A stretch of DNA of 64,000 bases from NCBI RefSeq assembly GCF_013391415.1, contig NZ_JACAXB010000016.1:1-64000 (forward strand), written 5' to 3'. Under the pieces are notes generated by a model. It saw only the letters and a program-made list of their open reading frames with translations, made no database searches and was not told the DNA's origin. Within the stretch, counting starts at the first letter, position 1, and every line of letters starts with the position of its first letter. The DNA comes from Aquitalea sp. LB_tupeE. Lineage in GTDB: Bacteria > Pseudomonadota > Gammaproteobacteria > Burkholderiales > Chromobacteriaceae. Position numbers and translations under genes: made by a program. This document shows positions 18,962 to 27,645 of the stretch, one piece after another.

Positions 18962-19372
18962 TCAGTCTGCGTATTGGCGCTTCATGCGTTCGCGGCGCTC
19001 CTGGGCCTCGACCGACAGGGTGGCTGTCGGACGCGCCATCAGGCGGCGCAGGCCGATGGGTTCGCCAGTGTCTTCGCAGAAGCCATAGGAACCATCGTCA
19101 ATCTGACGGATCGAGGCCTGGATTTTCTGCAGCAGCTTGCGTTCGCGGTCGCGGGTGCGCAGTTCCAGCGCATATTCCTCTTCCAGCGTGGCCCGGTCGG
19201 CGGGATCCGGGGTCGCTTCCTGCTCTTGCAGGTGGTTGGCAGTGGCATTGGCGTTGATCAACAACTCCTGCTGCATCTGCAACAACCGGTCTTTGAAGAA
19301 CTCAAGATGGTCGGCGTTCATGTAATCATCGCCTTCCCAGTTGAGAATATCTTGTTCGGTCAGCTTGGCCAT
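18962..19372 (-). CDS. dksA: RNA polymerase-binding transcription factor DksA (one-cysteine form)
   Basis: Binds the RNA polymerase secondary channel and works with ppGpp on rRNA and amino-acid promoters. It is 136 aa, starting at MAKLTEQDIL; the frame is open further upstream to 19444 without clear homology. The coiled-coil tip aspartates are D56 and D59 (PDPADRATLEEEYALELR). The zinc finger is degenerate. Against the C-x2-C-x17-C-x2-C of E. coli it reads C99-x2-T102-x17-S120-x2-A123, so zinc cannot be bound normally. The fold is probably kept, as in known low-cysteine DksA variants. Confidence 0.93.
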   Translation of the reverse strand: MAKLTEQDILNWEGDDYMNADHLEFFKDRLLQMQQELLINANATANHLQEQEATPDPADRATLEEEYALELRTRDRERKLLQKIQASIRQIDDGSYGFCEDTGEPIGLRRLMARPTATLSVEAQERRERMKRQYAD

Positions 19373-19532
19373 AATTTTGGTGCTTCCAGCATGAGAGTTG
19401 GCAGACAGGCGAAGAAGATTACCCACGGTATCGGATTTGTGCAACTGGCAGCAACAATTCCCCTTCTTCGGCTTGACCTGCTGCTGACACTCGGTATAGC
19501 GCCAATCACGGCAGGTAACAAGCTTGTCACAT

Positions 19533-19560
19533 GAAAAAGGCGGCCGTGGCCGCCTTGTTA
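19533..19560 (-). terminator. Terminator after the cytochrome c gene
   Basis: AAGGCGGCC and GGCCGCCTT form a tight hairpin. On the minus strand it is followed by TTTCAT after a short T run, 15 bp past the cytochrome stop. Confidence 0.7.
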
Positions 19561-19574
19561 CATCATCACAGAAC

Positions 19575-19880
19575 TTACTTCTGCGACAGTACCCATTTCA
19601 CCAGGGTCTTGACGTCAGCGTCGCTAACCTGGGCGTTTGGCGGCATCGGGACCGGGCCCCATACACCAGCACCACCTGCTTTCACCTTGGCGATCAGTTT
19701 GGCTTCAGCACCCTTGTCGCCAGCGTATTTCTTGGCCACGTCCTTGTAAGCCGGGCCCACAACCTTGTGGTCCACTGCGTGACAGGACAGGCAGTTGTTC
19801 TTTTGTGCCAGCGCCAGATTGGCCATGGCAGGAGCGGCAGCAGTACCCAGCAACAGGGCAGCAAGCAGCATTTTCTTCAT
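19575..19880 (-). CDS. Small periplasmic class I cytochrome c (c551/c552 type)
   Basis: Electron carrier of 101 aa. A cleavable signal peptide covers ~1-20 (LLAALLLGTAAAPAMA). The single haem motif is C30-L-S-C33-H34, and the distal ligand is probably M79 in GPVPMPPN. Its size and VGPAYKDVAKKYAG segment match the c551/c552 family that feeds terminal oxidases or nitrite reductases. The partner is not visible here. The start has GGAG seven bases upstream. Confidence 0.9.
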   Translation of the reverse strand: MKKMLLAALLLGTAAAPAMANLALAQKNNCLSCHAVDHKVVGPAYKDVAKKYAGDKGAEAKLIAKVKAGGAGVWGPVPMPPNAQVSDADVKTLVKWVLSQK

Positions 19881-19954
19881 CACGATTCTCCAGATCATTT
19901 AGGAAATGTCTCCACATCTTTTCAGATGTGACTGAGCATGACAAATAAACATAT

Positions 19955-20536
19955 TTACTGCATCAGCACCTTGAGTTGCGTCAAGAAGCTGATTTCCAGG
20001 TACTGCACCAGCGGCATCAGAACGAACTGGATGATCAGGAAGAGAATCATTGGCGACAGGTCGACCCCTCCCACCGTGGCACGGCGGAAGGGTTTGAGAA
20101 ACGGCCGGGTCAGCGCATCCAGAATCGGGCTGAGCAAGTTATAGGGGTTCACCCAGCTCATCACCGCCTGTACGATGACCGCACCCATCAGCAAGATCAG
20201 CGACTGCTTGAACACATTCAGTAGCGCCAGCAGAGTCAGCGCCACCCAGGTTTCCGGTGCTGCCAGCGTGTAAAGAGGGTTGAGCGCCAAGAGGATTACA
20301 TTGGAAACCATGCTCACCAGCCAGGCCAGCAACATGGTGGCACTGTCGTAACCACGCAGCGATGGCACCAACTTGCGTAGTGGCAGTACAGCAAAGTTGG
20401 TGGCCGCCATGACAAACTGGCATAGCGGGTGCTTGAACGGTGCCCGGGCCACTTGCAGGTAAAAGCGCAGCAGCAGGACCAGCACAAACAGGTCGGTAAT
20501 GGTCTTGATCAGAGATTGCACGATTTCCAGAAACAT
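19955..20536 (-). CDS. yggT: YggT-family membrane protein
   Basis: Polytopic inner-membrane protein of 193 aa containing two copies of the YggT domain. Each has a LVLLLRFYLQVAR or QAVMSWVNPYNLLSPI type motif followed by RP-L, as in FLKPFRRATVG. The family is implicated in osmotic tolerance and membrane or division-site organisation. It lies 6 bp after proC in the yggS-proC-yggT order conserved in many proteobacteria. Confidence 0.88.
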   Translation of the reverse strand: MFLEIVQSLIKTITDLFVLVLLLRFYLQVARAPFKHPLCQFVMAATNFAVLPLRKLVPSLRGYDSATMLLAWLVSMVSNVILLALNPLYTLAAPETWVALTLLALLNVFKQSLILLMGAVIVQAVMSWVNPYNLLSPILDALTRPFLKPFRRATVGGVDLSPMILFLIIQFVLMPLVQYLEISFLTQLKVLMQ

Positions 20537-20542
20537 GAAGCT

Positions 20543-21346
20543 TTAGTCCTGACTGAGTTGTTGGCCCATTTCGATGGAGCGGTCACGGCAATCCATGGCT
20601 CCGGCGATGATGGCCGCCTTGACGCCTTCGGCCTCGAAACGGGCGATGGCACGTTCGGTGGTACCGCCCTTGGACATCACGTTGGTTCGCAAGGTGGCCA
20701 CCGGCAGCGGGCTTTGTCGGGCCAGCTCTACCGCACCGTCAAAAGTGGCCAGTACCAGCCGGCGGGCTTCGTCGGCGGCAAAGCCGGCTTGTTCGGCGGC
20801 TTCGATCATGCTTTCGATGAAGTAGAACACATAGGCCGGACCGCTGCCGGATACGCAGGTAATGTCGTCGATGCCTTCTTCCTTGTCCAGCCATACCGTA
20901 ATACCGGCAGCCTGCATGATGGTTTCGGCATCGGCCCGGTCTGCGGCACTGACGCCGCTACCGGCATACAGGCCGGACACTCCCTTGCCCACCATGGCCG
21001 GGGTATTGGGCATGACGCGCACGATGCGCTCGCTTCCCAGCCAGCGCGCCAAGGCATCACAGCGGATGCCGGCAGCAATCGACAATACCATGGCGCCATT
21101 CAGGCGCGAAGCGAGTGCCTGGCAAACTTCTTTAAGCTGCTGCGGCTTGACCGCCAGCAGCACGATGTCATCGGCCGAGAGTTGCTCGGGCAGCGCGCTT
21201 GCACTTGTTACACCGAAGTTCTGACCCAGTTCTGCCAGCTTTGCGGTGTTGGGGTCCACCACGTGGATGCGATGGCCGCCTTGCTGGTGGAGTCCGCCGA
21301 TGATGGCCGTGGCCATATTGCCGCCGCCGATGAAGGTAATTTGCAT
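20543..21346 (-). CDS. proC: Pyrroline-5-carboxylate reductase
   Basis: Last step of proline synthesis, reducing pyrroline-5-carboxylate with NAD(P)H. It is 267 aa. The N-terminal Rossmann motif is FIGGGNMATAIIGGL. VRVMPNTPA is the family nucleotide/substrate loop, and the C-terminal signature begins SGSGPAYVFYFIE and continues to LRTNVMSKGGTT. GAGGA precedes the start. Second gene of the yggS-proC-yggT unit. Confidence 0.96.
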   Translation of the reverse strand: MQITFIGGGNMATAIIGGLHQQGGHRIHVVDPNTAKLAELGQNFGVTSASALPEQLSADDIVLLAVKPQQLKEVCQALASRLNGAMVLSIAAGIRCDALARWLGSERIVRVMPNTPAMVGKGVSGLYAGSGVSAADRADAETIMQAAGITVWLDKEEGIDDITCVSGSGPAYVFYFIESMIEAAEQAGFAADEARRLVLATFDGAVELARQSPLPVATLRTNVMSKGGTTERAIARFEAEGVKAAIIAGAMDCRDRSIEMGQQLSQD

Positions 21347-21411
21347 AGCCTGTTTTTCCTCTTAATCTCTCTATTATTCTGCCCGGGCAGGCTGGCTGCC
21401 CGCGTGCAATA

Positions 21412-22107
21412 TCATTGCGGATAGTGGCGGGCACCAAAAATGGCGGTGCCGACACGAACCATGGTGCTGCCTGCCGCAATGGCTTGTGCCATATCAGCGG
21501 ACATCCCCATGGATACTGTATCCAATTTCAGACCGTCTTGCTGTAATTCATCCTGCACACGCGCCAGCAAGGCAAACTGTGCCGACAGCGTCTGTGCATT
21601 GTCGGTCGCCTCCGGAATACACATCAAGCCACGCAGTTGCAAGCCGGGCAGGGCGGCCACGGCACGTGCCAGCGCCCTGGCCTCATGCGGCTGACAGCCG
21701 CTCTTGCTCTGTTCGCCAGACACATTCACCTGAATGCAGACCTGCAACGGCGGCAGGCTGCTTGGGCGTTGTTCGGACAGGCGCTGGGCAATTTTCAGCC
21801 TCTCAATGGAGTGGACCCAATGCGCGGTTTGGGCCACGATGCGGGTCTTATTGGATTGCAGCGGCCCGATGAAGTGCCATTCGATATCCAGGTCTGTCAG
21901 TTCGGCGGCCTTGGTTTGCAGTTCCTGCACATAATTTTCGCCAAAGGCACGCTGGCCTGCCGCGTAGGCGTCTACAACAGCACTGGCCGGAAACGTCTTG
22001 CTGACGGCCAGCAAACGTACACTGCCGGCGGTCCGCCCGGCGGCGGCTTCGGCGGCACGGATACGCGCGGTGACCGATGCGATGGCTTGTGCGATGGAAT
22101 CGCTCAT
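21412..22107 (-). CDS. yggS: PLP-binding homeostasis protein (YggS/PROSC family)
   Basis: Non-catalytic pyridoxal-phosphate protein of 231 aa that buffers PLP and affects amino-acid pools. The PLP lysine is in LLAVSKTFPA (~33-42). Other family blocks are AFGENYVQEL, WHFIGPLQSNK, and SMGMSADMAQAI near the end, with phosphate-binding VRVGTAIFG. AGGAG precedes the ATG. It is the first gene of the proC operon and is divergent from pilT. Confidence 0.95.
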   Translation of the reverse strand: MSDSIAQAIASVTARIRAAEAAAGRTAGSVRLLAVSKTFPASAVVDAYAAGQRAFGENYVQELQTKAAELTDLDIEWHFIGPLQSNKTRIVAQTAHWVHSIERLKIAQRLSEQRPSSLPPLQVCIQVNVSGEQSKSGCQPHEARALARAVAALPGLQLRGLMCIPEATDNAQTLSAQFALLARVQDELQQDGLKLDTVSMGMSADMAQAIAAGSTMVRVGTAIFGARHYPQ

Positions 22108-22268
22108 ATTACTCCTTGTGGCATGGATGAACCCTCAGCTACAACGAATCGGGTAGCCATGCGGGCTGTGTTTCAGTCTGCATATGCTTTTGCAACGGCT
22201 TGCGCTTACAATCGGAAAAAATACCTTAGCGTCATGCCCGCTGCCGGGTAATCGTGGAGAAATTATAA

Positions 22269-23306
22269 ATGGAAATTTCCGAGCTCTTGGCCTTTACCGT
22301 CAAGAACAAGGCATCCGACTTGCATCTGTCTGCCGGTTTGCCTCCGATGATCCGGGTCAACGGCGATGTCCGCCGTATCAATCTGCCCCCGATGGATCAT
22401 CATGATGTACACGATATGGTGTACGACATCATGAATGACTATCAACGCAAGATTTTCGAGGACGAGTTCGAATGCGACTTTTCCTTTGAACTGCCGGGCA
22501 TTGCCCGTTTCCGGGTGAATGCCTTTGTGCAGAACCGTGGCATGGGGGCGGTATTCCGTGTGATTCCATCCAAGGTGCTGACACTGGAACAACTAGGTGC
22601 ACCCAAGATTTTCCAGGATATTTCCAGCTACCCGCGTGGCCTGGTGCTGGTGACGGGGCCGACCGGCTCGGGCAAATCCACCACGCTGGCGGCCATGGTG
22701 GACTTCGTCAACGAGAACAATTATTCGCACATCCTGACGGTGGAAGACCCGATCGAATTCGTGCATGAAAGCAAGAGGTCGCTGATCAACCAGCGCGAGC
22801 TAGGCCTGCAGACCCACAGTTTTTCCAATGCCCTGCGTTCGGCCTTGCGTGAAGACCCGGATGTGATTCTGGTGGGTGAATTGCGCGATCTGGAAACCAT
22901 CCGGCTGGCGCTGACTGCGGCCGAAACCGGTCACCTGGTATTCGGCACCCTGCATACCAGCTCGGCGGCCAAGACCATCGACCGTATCGTGGATGTGTTC
23001 CCGGCCGGTGAAAAGGAAATGGTGCGCTCGATGTTGTCTGAATCGGTGCGGGCGGTGATTTCGCAAACCCTGCTCAAGACCAAGGATGGCAACGGTCGGG
23101 TTGCTGCGCATGAAATCATGATCGGTACGCCGGCCATCCGTAACCTGATCCGCGAAAACAAGATTGCGCAGATCAATTCGATGATCCAGACCGGCCAGCA
23201 ATACGGCATGCAAACCCTGGACCAGTGTTTGCAGGAGCTGGTTCGACGCAATATTGTTGCCCCCAGCGAGGCACGCCAGAAAGCAGCGTCCAAGGATGCG
23301 TTCTAA
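22269..23306 (+). CDS. pilT: Type IV pilus retraction ATPase PilT
   Basis: Hexameric cytoplasmic motor that depolymerises pilin, powering twitching and DNA uptake. It is 345 aa. Walker A is GPTGSGKSTT (130-139). An Asp box (EDPIEFVHE), Walker B (VGELRDLETI) and a His box (HLVFGTLHT) follow. The C-terminal AIRNLIRENK motif is specific to PilT and needed for retraction. GGAG lies upstream of the ATG. pilU follows 28 bp later. Confidence 0.97.
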   Translation: MEISELLAFTVKNKASDLHLSAGLPPMIRVNGDVRRINLPPMDHHDVHDMVYDIMNDYQRKIFEDEFECDFSFELPGIARFRVNAFVQNRGMGAVFRVIPSKVLTLEQLGAPKIFQDISSYPRGLVLVTGPTGSGKSTTLAAMVDFVNENNYSHILTVEDPIEFVHESKRSLINQRELGLQTHSFSNALRSALREDPDVILVGELRDLETIRLALTAAETGHLVFGTLHTSSAAKTIDRIVDVFPAGEKEMVRSMLSESVRAVISQTLLKTKDGNGRVAAHEIMIGTPAIRNLIRENKIAQINSMIQTGQQYGMQTLDQCLQELVRRNIVAPSEARQKAASKDAF

Positions 23307-23334
23307 ACTGAAACAGGCACGCTAGCCTCACCGG

Positions 23335-24480
23335 ATGGCCATCATGGAAAAAGACCAGGCATCAAAATTCATTCACGATCTGCTCAAGCATGCGGTGGGC
23401 AAGAACGCTTCGGACATCTTCATTTCGGCGGAATTTCCGCCCGCCATGAAAATTGACGGCAAGATCACCCCGGTGGCACCGCAGCCTTTGTCGGCCCAGC
23501 ACACCAAGGAGCTGGTACGTTCGGTGATGAATGACCGGCAGACTGAAGAATTCGAGTCAAAAAAAGAGGCCAACTTCGCCATTAACCCGCCGGGCATAGG
23601 CCGCTTCCGGGTAAGCGCCTTCATCCAGCAGGGCTGTGCCGGCATGGTGCTGCGCAAGATCAACACTGAAATTCCCACCTTCGACAAGCTGAACATGCCT
23701 GAGGTATTGCAGGATATTTCGCTGATCAAGCGTGGTCTGGTGATTTTTGTCGGCGGTACCGGCTCGGGCAAATCCACCTCGCTGGCGGCACTGGTGGACT
23801 GGCGCAACAGCCACAACCAGGACCACATCATCACCATTGAAGACCCGATCGAATATGTGCATCAGCACAAAAAGTGCATCGTGACACAGCGTGAGGTGGG
23901 GGTGGATACCGAAGACTGGGAAATCGCCCTGAAAAACACCTTGCGTCAGGCACCGGACGTGATCCTGATGGGGGAAATCCGCGACCGGGAAACCATGGGC
24001 TACGCCTTGCAGTTTGCCGAAACCGGCCACCTGTGCCTAGCCACCCTGCACGCCAACAATGCCAACCAGGCACTGGACCGGATTCTGAACTTCTTCCCGG
24101 AAGAGCGTCACCAGCAAGTGCTGATGGATATGTCGCTGAACATGCGTGCCATCATTTCGCAGCGCCTGCTGCCGCTCAAATCCGGCCGTGGCAGGGTGGC
24201 GGCAGTGGAAATCCTGCTCAATACACCGCTGGTTTCCGACATGATCTTCAAGGGTGAGGTGGCCGGGCTGAAAGAGGTGATGAGCCGCTCGCGCGAGTCG
24301 GGCATGCAAACCTTCGACCAGTCGCTGTTCGACCTGTTTGAAGCCGGTTATGTCAGCTACGAAGATGCGCTGCGCAATGCAGACTCCATCAACGACCTGC
24401 GTCTGAAGATCAAACTGTATAGCGAAAGCTCCAAGGGACGCGATCCGCTGGATGGCATCGACCATCTGGATATCGTCTGA
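23335..24480 (+). CDS. pilU: PilT-dependent retraction ATPase PilU
   Basis: Accessory retraction motor of 381 aa, a PilT paralogue. Walker A is VGGTGSGKSTS, the Asp box EDPIEYVHQ, Walker B MGEIRDRETM and the His box HLCLATLHANN. The PilT AIRNLIRE motif is replaced by NTPLVSDMIFKGEV, and a C-terminal tail of ~30 residues is present, both typical of PilU. The start could instead be the second in-frame ATG at 23344. Together with pilT it forms an operon that probably extends into the response-regulator gene. Confidence 0.95.
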   Translation: MAIMEKDQASKFIHDLLKHAVGKNASDIFISAEFPPAMKIDGKITPVAPQPLSAQHTKELVRSVMNDRQTEEFESKKEANFAINPPGIGRFRVSAFIQQGCAGMVLRKINTEIPTFDKLNMPEVLQDISLIKRGLVIFVGGTGSGKSTSLAALVDWRNSHNQDHIITIEDPIEYVHQHKKCIVTQREVGVDTEDWEIALKNTLRQAPDVILMGEIRDRETMGYALQFAETGHLCLATLHANNANQALDRILNFFPEERHQQVLMDMSLNMRAIISQRLLPLKSGRGRVAAVEILLNTPLVSDMIFKGEVAGLKEVMSRSRESGMQTFDQSLFDLFEAGYVSYEDALRNADSINDLRLKIKLYSESSKGRDPLDGIDHLDIV

Positions 24481-24542
24481 ACCGGGACTGAGCCGGCTGT
24501 GCACGCAGTGCGCCACCGGACCGGCCTTGCGGAAATGCCTGC

Positions 24543-26159
24543 ATGTATTTTGATGAAAACACCACAGTCCTCATCATTGAGGACTCCCTGACTGTCCGCC
24601 AAGGCTTGCGCACCATGTTGTCCATGGCCGGCATCACCCGCTCGGATGCGGTCAGCAGTGCGGCCGAAGGCCGGGCGCGCCTGAAAGGGCGGCGCTTTGA
24701 TGTGGTGCTGTGTGACTACAATCTGGGCGATGGCATGGATGGTCAGGAATTGCTGGAGGCCCTGCGCAAGACTGGGACGCTGCCCTTGTCCACCATCTGG
24801 ATCATGATCACCGGCGAGCGCAAGTATGAGCGGGTGGTGGCCGCCGCAGAAATGGCACCGGACGACTACATCCTCAAGCCCTTCAATTCCAATCTGCTGC
24901 TGACGCGCATGAACAATGCGCACAAGCGCAAACAGTTTCTGGCACCGGCGCATGAGCAGCTGGAAAAGGGCAACCGTAGTGCCGCCATCAACACCTTGCA
25001 GCAACTGGCGGCCTCTGCACCGGGGACAGCCAACCGCATTGATGCCAACCGCCTGTGTGCCGAACTGCTGGTGACAGAAGGCCGACAGGGAGAGGCACTG
25101 CATATTTATCAGGAGCTGCTGGAAAGCAAGGTCATCCCCTGGGCCAAGATGGGCGTGGCCCGCATTCAGGCAGACCAGGGCATGCAGGGCGAATCCAGCG
25201 CCTTGCTGCGGGAAATCATCCAGGATGCCCCGCTCTACACCGATGCCTACGATTTGCTAGCACAAAACCTGATCGACGAAGGTCAGTATGCCCAGGCGGT
25301 GGATGTGCTGGAGAAAGCCGTGAATATTTCCCCGCGCAATTTCCACCGGCTGAAAAGCTGCGGCACCGCCGCACTGCGTTCGGGCGACCCGGAAAAGGGC
25401 GCGCAGTATTTGCAAAGGGCGGTGGAAATCGGCCGCAACAACAATTTTTTCGGCCCGGAAGTGCTGGTTGACCTGCTGCAAGCCTACTCGGAAACCGGCA
25501 ATACGCAATTCATTGACCGCTTACAAGCCGAAATCAGTGCCAGCCTGGCAGACAGGCCTGAGGCACAGTTCACCCTGCGCACCTGTCGCGCCCTGACCGC
25601 CCTGGTGCAGCAGCGTGCAGAAGAGGCGCTGGCCTTGCTCAAACAGGCAGCGGACGACCTGCTCAAGCCCTTTGTCCACTTTGAAGCGGCCCAGCGCTTT
25701 CTGGGTGCGGTGGTGCGGCTGCCGGAAACCCTGACCGACCCGGCCTTGCTGGAAGAATGGACCCGCACCATCACCATGCGCTTTGCCTATAGTCGGCACG
25801 AGCTGTCCACCTTGCTGGAAATTGCCCGCAAGCATCCGCATTGCAGTGAGCTGATCGAACAGGCATACGCCCAGTTGCAGGAGCAAAGTAACCGCGCGGT
25901 GGAACTGACCACCGAGGGACGGGCCGCCGAAGCCGGGCGCATGCTGCACGAAATGGCCATGCGCCTGTACAACGAGCGTACCGGCATGAATGCCTGTGCC
26001 ATCTTGCTGCGGGTGCGCGAGCAGCTGCGCAAGAAAAATCAGGAGACGGCCGAATTCGACCAGATGCTGAATGAAATCCTGGCGTGGTTGCCCAGGGACA
26101 ACGAACGGGTGCAAGGCTTTCTCAGCCGCTTGCAGGATGAGGAGGGGACGGGGAGCTGA
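24543..26159 (+). CDS. Response regulator with TPR-repeat output
   Basis: Protein of 538 aa. The N-terminal CheY-like receiver domain (~8-125) has phosphoacceptor D58 (VLCDYNLG), an acidic pair E13/D14 and K109-type KPFNSN. The rest is helical with TPR-like repeats (for example GNRSAAINTLQQLA, GQYAQAVDVLEKAVNISP, GDPEKGAQYLQRAVEIG). There is no DNA-binding or enzymatic domain, so output is presumably by protein contact. It follows pilU by 62 bp on the same strand, suggesting a role in pilus retraction or surface signalling. That role is inference. Confidence 0.82.
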   Translation: MYFDENTTVLIIEDSLTVRQGLRTMLSMAGITRSDAVSSAAEGRARLKGRRFDVVLCDYNLGDGMDGQELLEALRKTGTLPLSTIWIMITGERKYERVVAAAEMAPDDYILKPFNSNLLLTRMNNAHKRKQFLAPAHEQLEKGNRSAAINTLQQLAASAPGTANRIDANRLCAELLVTEGRQGEALHIYQELLESKVIPWAKMGVARIQADQGMQGESSALLREIIQDAPLYTDAYDLLAQNLIDEGQYAQAVDVLEKAVNISPRNFHRLKSCGTAALRSGDPEKGAQYLQRAVEIGRNNNFFGPEVLVDLLQAYSETGNTQFIDRLQAEISASLADRPEAQFTLRTCRALTALVQQRAEEALALLKQAADDLLKPFVHFEAAQRFLGAVVRLPETLTDPALLEEWTRTITMRFAYSRHELSTLLEIARKHPHCSELIEQAYAQLQEQSNRAVELTTEGRAAEAGRMLHEMAMRLYNERTGMNACAILLRVREQLRKKNQETAEFDQMLNEILAWLPRDNERVQGFLSRLQDEEGTGS

Positions 26160-26181
26160 AGCTGGTACTTGGCTGGCCTGC

Positions 26182-27393
26182 TTACTTCCACATGCTGTTG
26201 ACCCAGTCCAGCGCCTGGGTTTCCACCCGCAGCAGCATTTCCGGGTCGTATCCTTTCGGGTGTGGTACCGCTTCGTTTTCCAGCGATTCGGCCACCTGCA
26301 ACAGTTCGCCCAGCACGTGCCGGCCTTCCAGCACGGCTTCTTTCAGGCTTTCTTCGATAGGCAGGCTGGCAATGGCTTCGGCCTTGGGCTGCTGCACCAG
26401 AACATCCACCAAGGACAACATCCCGATCATGAAGGCGCTTTCCTGCACGTCTCGCCGTTCGGGATAGCAAGCCTCGGCCAGCAATTCCATGATGCGCCCA
26501 CGCGTGGCTGCCAGTTCCAGCAGCGGATTGCGCTGTGGCTGTACCGTGGTGGCATTGCTGGCAAACAGCAGCAGCATGGACCAGCGTTTGATCTTGGCCC
26601 GGCCCAGCACCATGATGGCCTCTTGCACGGATGACACCGGCCGGCGGGTGGCAGCCGATGCCGTGCTGCTGAGCTTCATCAGCATCAACACCACATCGGG
26701 AGCCAGTTTCAGCGCCTGGGCCAGTTCTTCGTTGTCTGCATCGCTCATCAACAGGCCCAGCAGGCTGAGCATGGCATGCTGGCTGGCATTGGCCTGGCGG
26801 GTGGACAACACGGTAGGTCGGGCAAAGAAATAACCCTGAAACCACTGGATGCCCAGTTCGCGGCACAGTTCGAACTGCTCGACCGTATCCACCTTCTCTG
26901 CCAGCAGAATGCCGGGGAAGCCGGCCAGATCGGCCACCAGTTGGCGCAACTGCAACAGGTTGAGCGCCACCAGGTCTATCTTGACGATGTCCACCAGCGG
27001 CAAAAGCGCACGGCGGTCTGCATCCAGTTCGATGACATCATCCATCGCCAGCCGGAAGCCTTTTTGGCGCAATTGCGCCAGCCGTTCCAGCAAGGGTGGC
27101 GACACCTTTACCGTTTCCAGGATTTCCAGCACCACTTTGTCACAGGGCAGCACATCCAGCAGGTCATCCATCAGCAGGGTTTCACTGACATTGATGAAAC
27201 CCAGCCGGTCGCCCAGCACTTCGCCCACGCCCAGGTCGACAAATGCGTGGCGGATGACCGCAGTGGTAGCCATCACATCATCATTCACCCTGGCCACATT
27301 GACGTGGCTGGAGCGGAACAACAATTCGTATGCCACCAGTTGCTGGTTGGCATCGACGATGGGCTGTCGCCCTAAGTAGCGGGTTGAATACAT
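26182..27393 (-). CDS. EAL-HDOD signalling protein (YuxH-type)
   Basis: Protein of 403 aa with an N-terminal EAL-like domain (~5-200) and a C-terminal HDOD domain (~205-395). The EAL motif region reads YELLFR, and the DDFG loop is replaced by DDVIELDADR, so c-di-GMP hydrolysis is doubtful; binding remains possible. The HDOD part includes LLSLLGLLMSDADNEELAQ. The ATG at 27393 is used; a TTG at 27414 is an alternative. It converges on the pilU-linked response regulator, with 22 bp between stops. HDOD proteins often act in motility and c-di-GMP circuits. Confidence 0.82.
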   Translation of the reverse strand: MYSTRYLGRQPIVDANQQLVAYELLFRSSHVNVARVNDDVMATTAVIRHAFVDLGVGEVLGDRLGFINVSETLLMDDLLDVLPCDKVVLEILETVKVSPPLLERLAQLRQKGFRLAMDDVIELDADRRALLPLVDIVKIDLVALNLLQLRQLVADLAGFPGILLAEKVDTVEQFELCRELGIQWFQGYFFARPTVLSTRQANASQHAMLSLLGLLMSDADNEELAQALKLAPDVVLMLMKLSSTASAATRRPVSSVQEAIMVLGRAKIKRWSMLLLFASNATTVQPQRNPLLELAATRGRIMELLAEACYPERRDVQESAFMIGMLSLVDVLVQQPKAEAIASLPIEESLKEAVLEGRHVLGELLQVAESLENEAVPHPKGYDPEMLLRVETQALDWVNSMWK

Positions 27394-27477
27394 GAGTGGG
27401 CCGGTGGCAATCAAATAGTGGCTGATTTCAGTGTAGGCGTGCTGTGAGCAGGTTATCAGGTAATTTTCCTGCTGAAT

Positions 27478-27505
27478 AATATAACATTATTTAAATCACT
27501 TGTAA
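27478..27505 (-). promoter_or_regulatory. Possible sigma-70 promoter of the EAL-HDOD gene
   Basis: On the minus strand TTACAA (27505-27500) and TATATT (27483-27478) are spaced by 16 bp within an AT-rich patch, about 85 bp upstream of the start. The match is moderate. Confidence 0.4.
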
Positions 27506-27600
27506 CAGTTTTATTCTAATTGCGCGTCGCGGCCAGTGCCAGCTGGCCTGCACCGACCATCCCGCGTGCAGCTGCTGAGCATCAAGAAAGTCCGGGCATG

Positions 27601-27626
27601 AAAAAACCCGGCCGGGGCCGGGTTTC
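27601..27626 (-). terminator. Terminator after gltL
   Basis: AAACCCGGCC and GGCCGGGTTT form a hairpin. On the minus strand it is followed by six T residues, 20 bp past the gltL stop. Confidence 0.88.
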
Positions 27627-27645
27627 GGGCTGCAGCCTGATGCTC

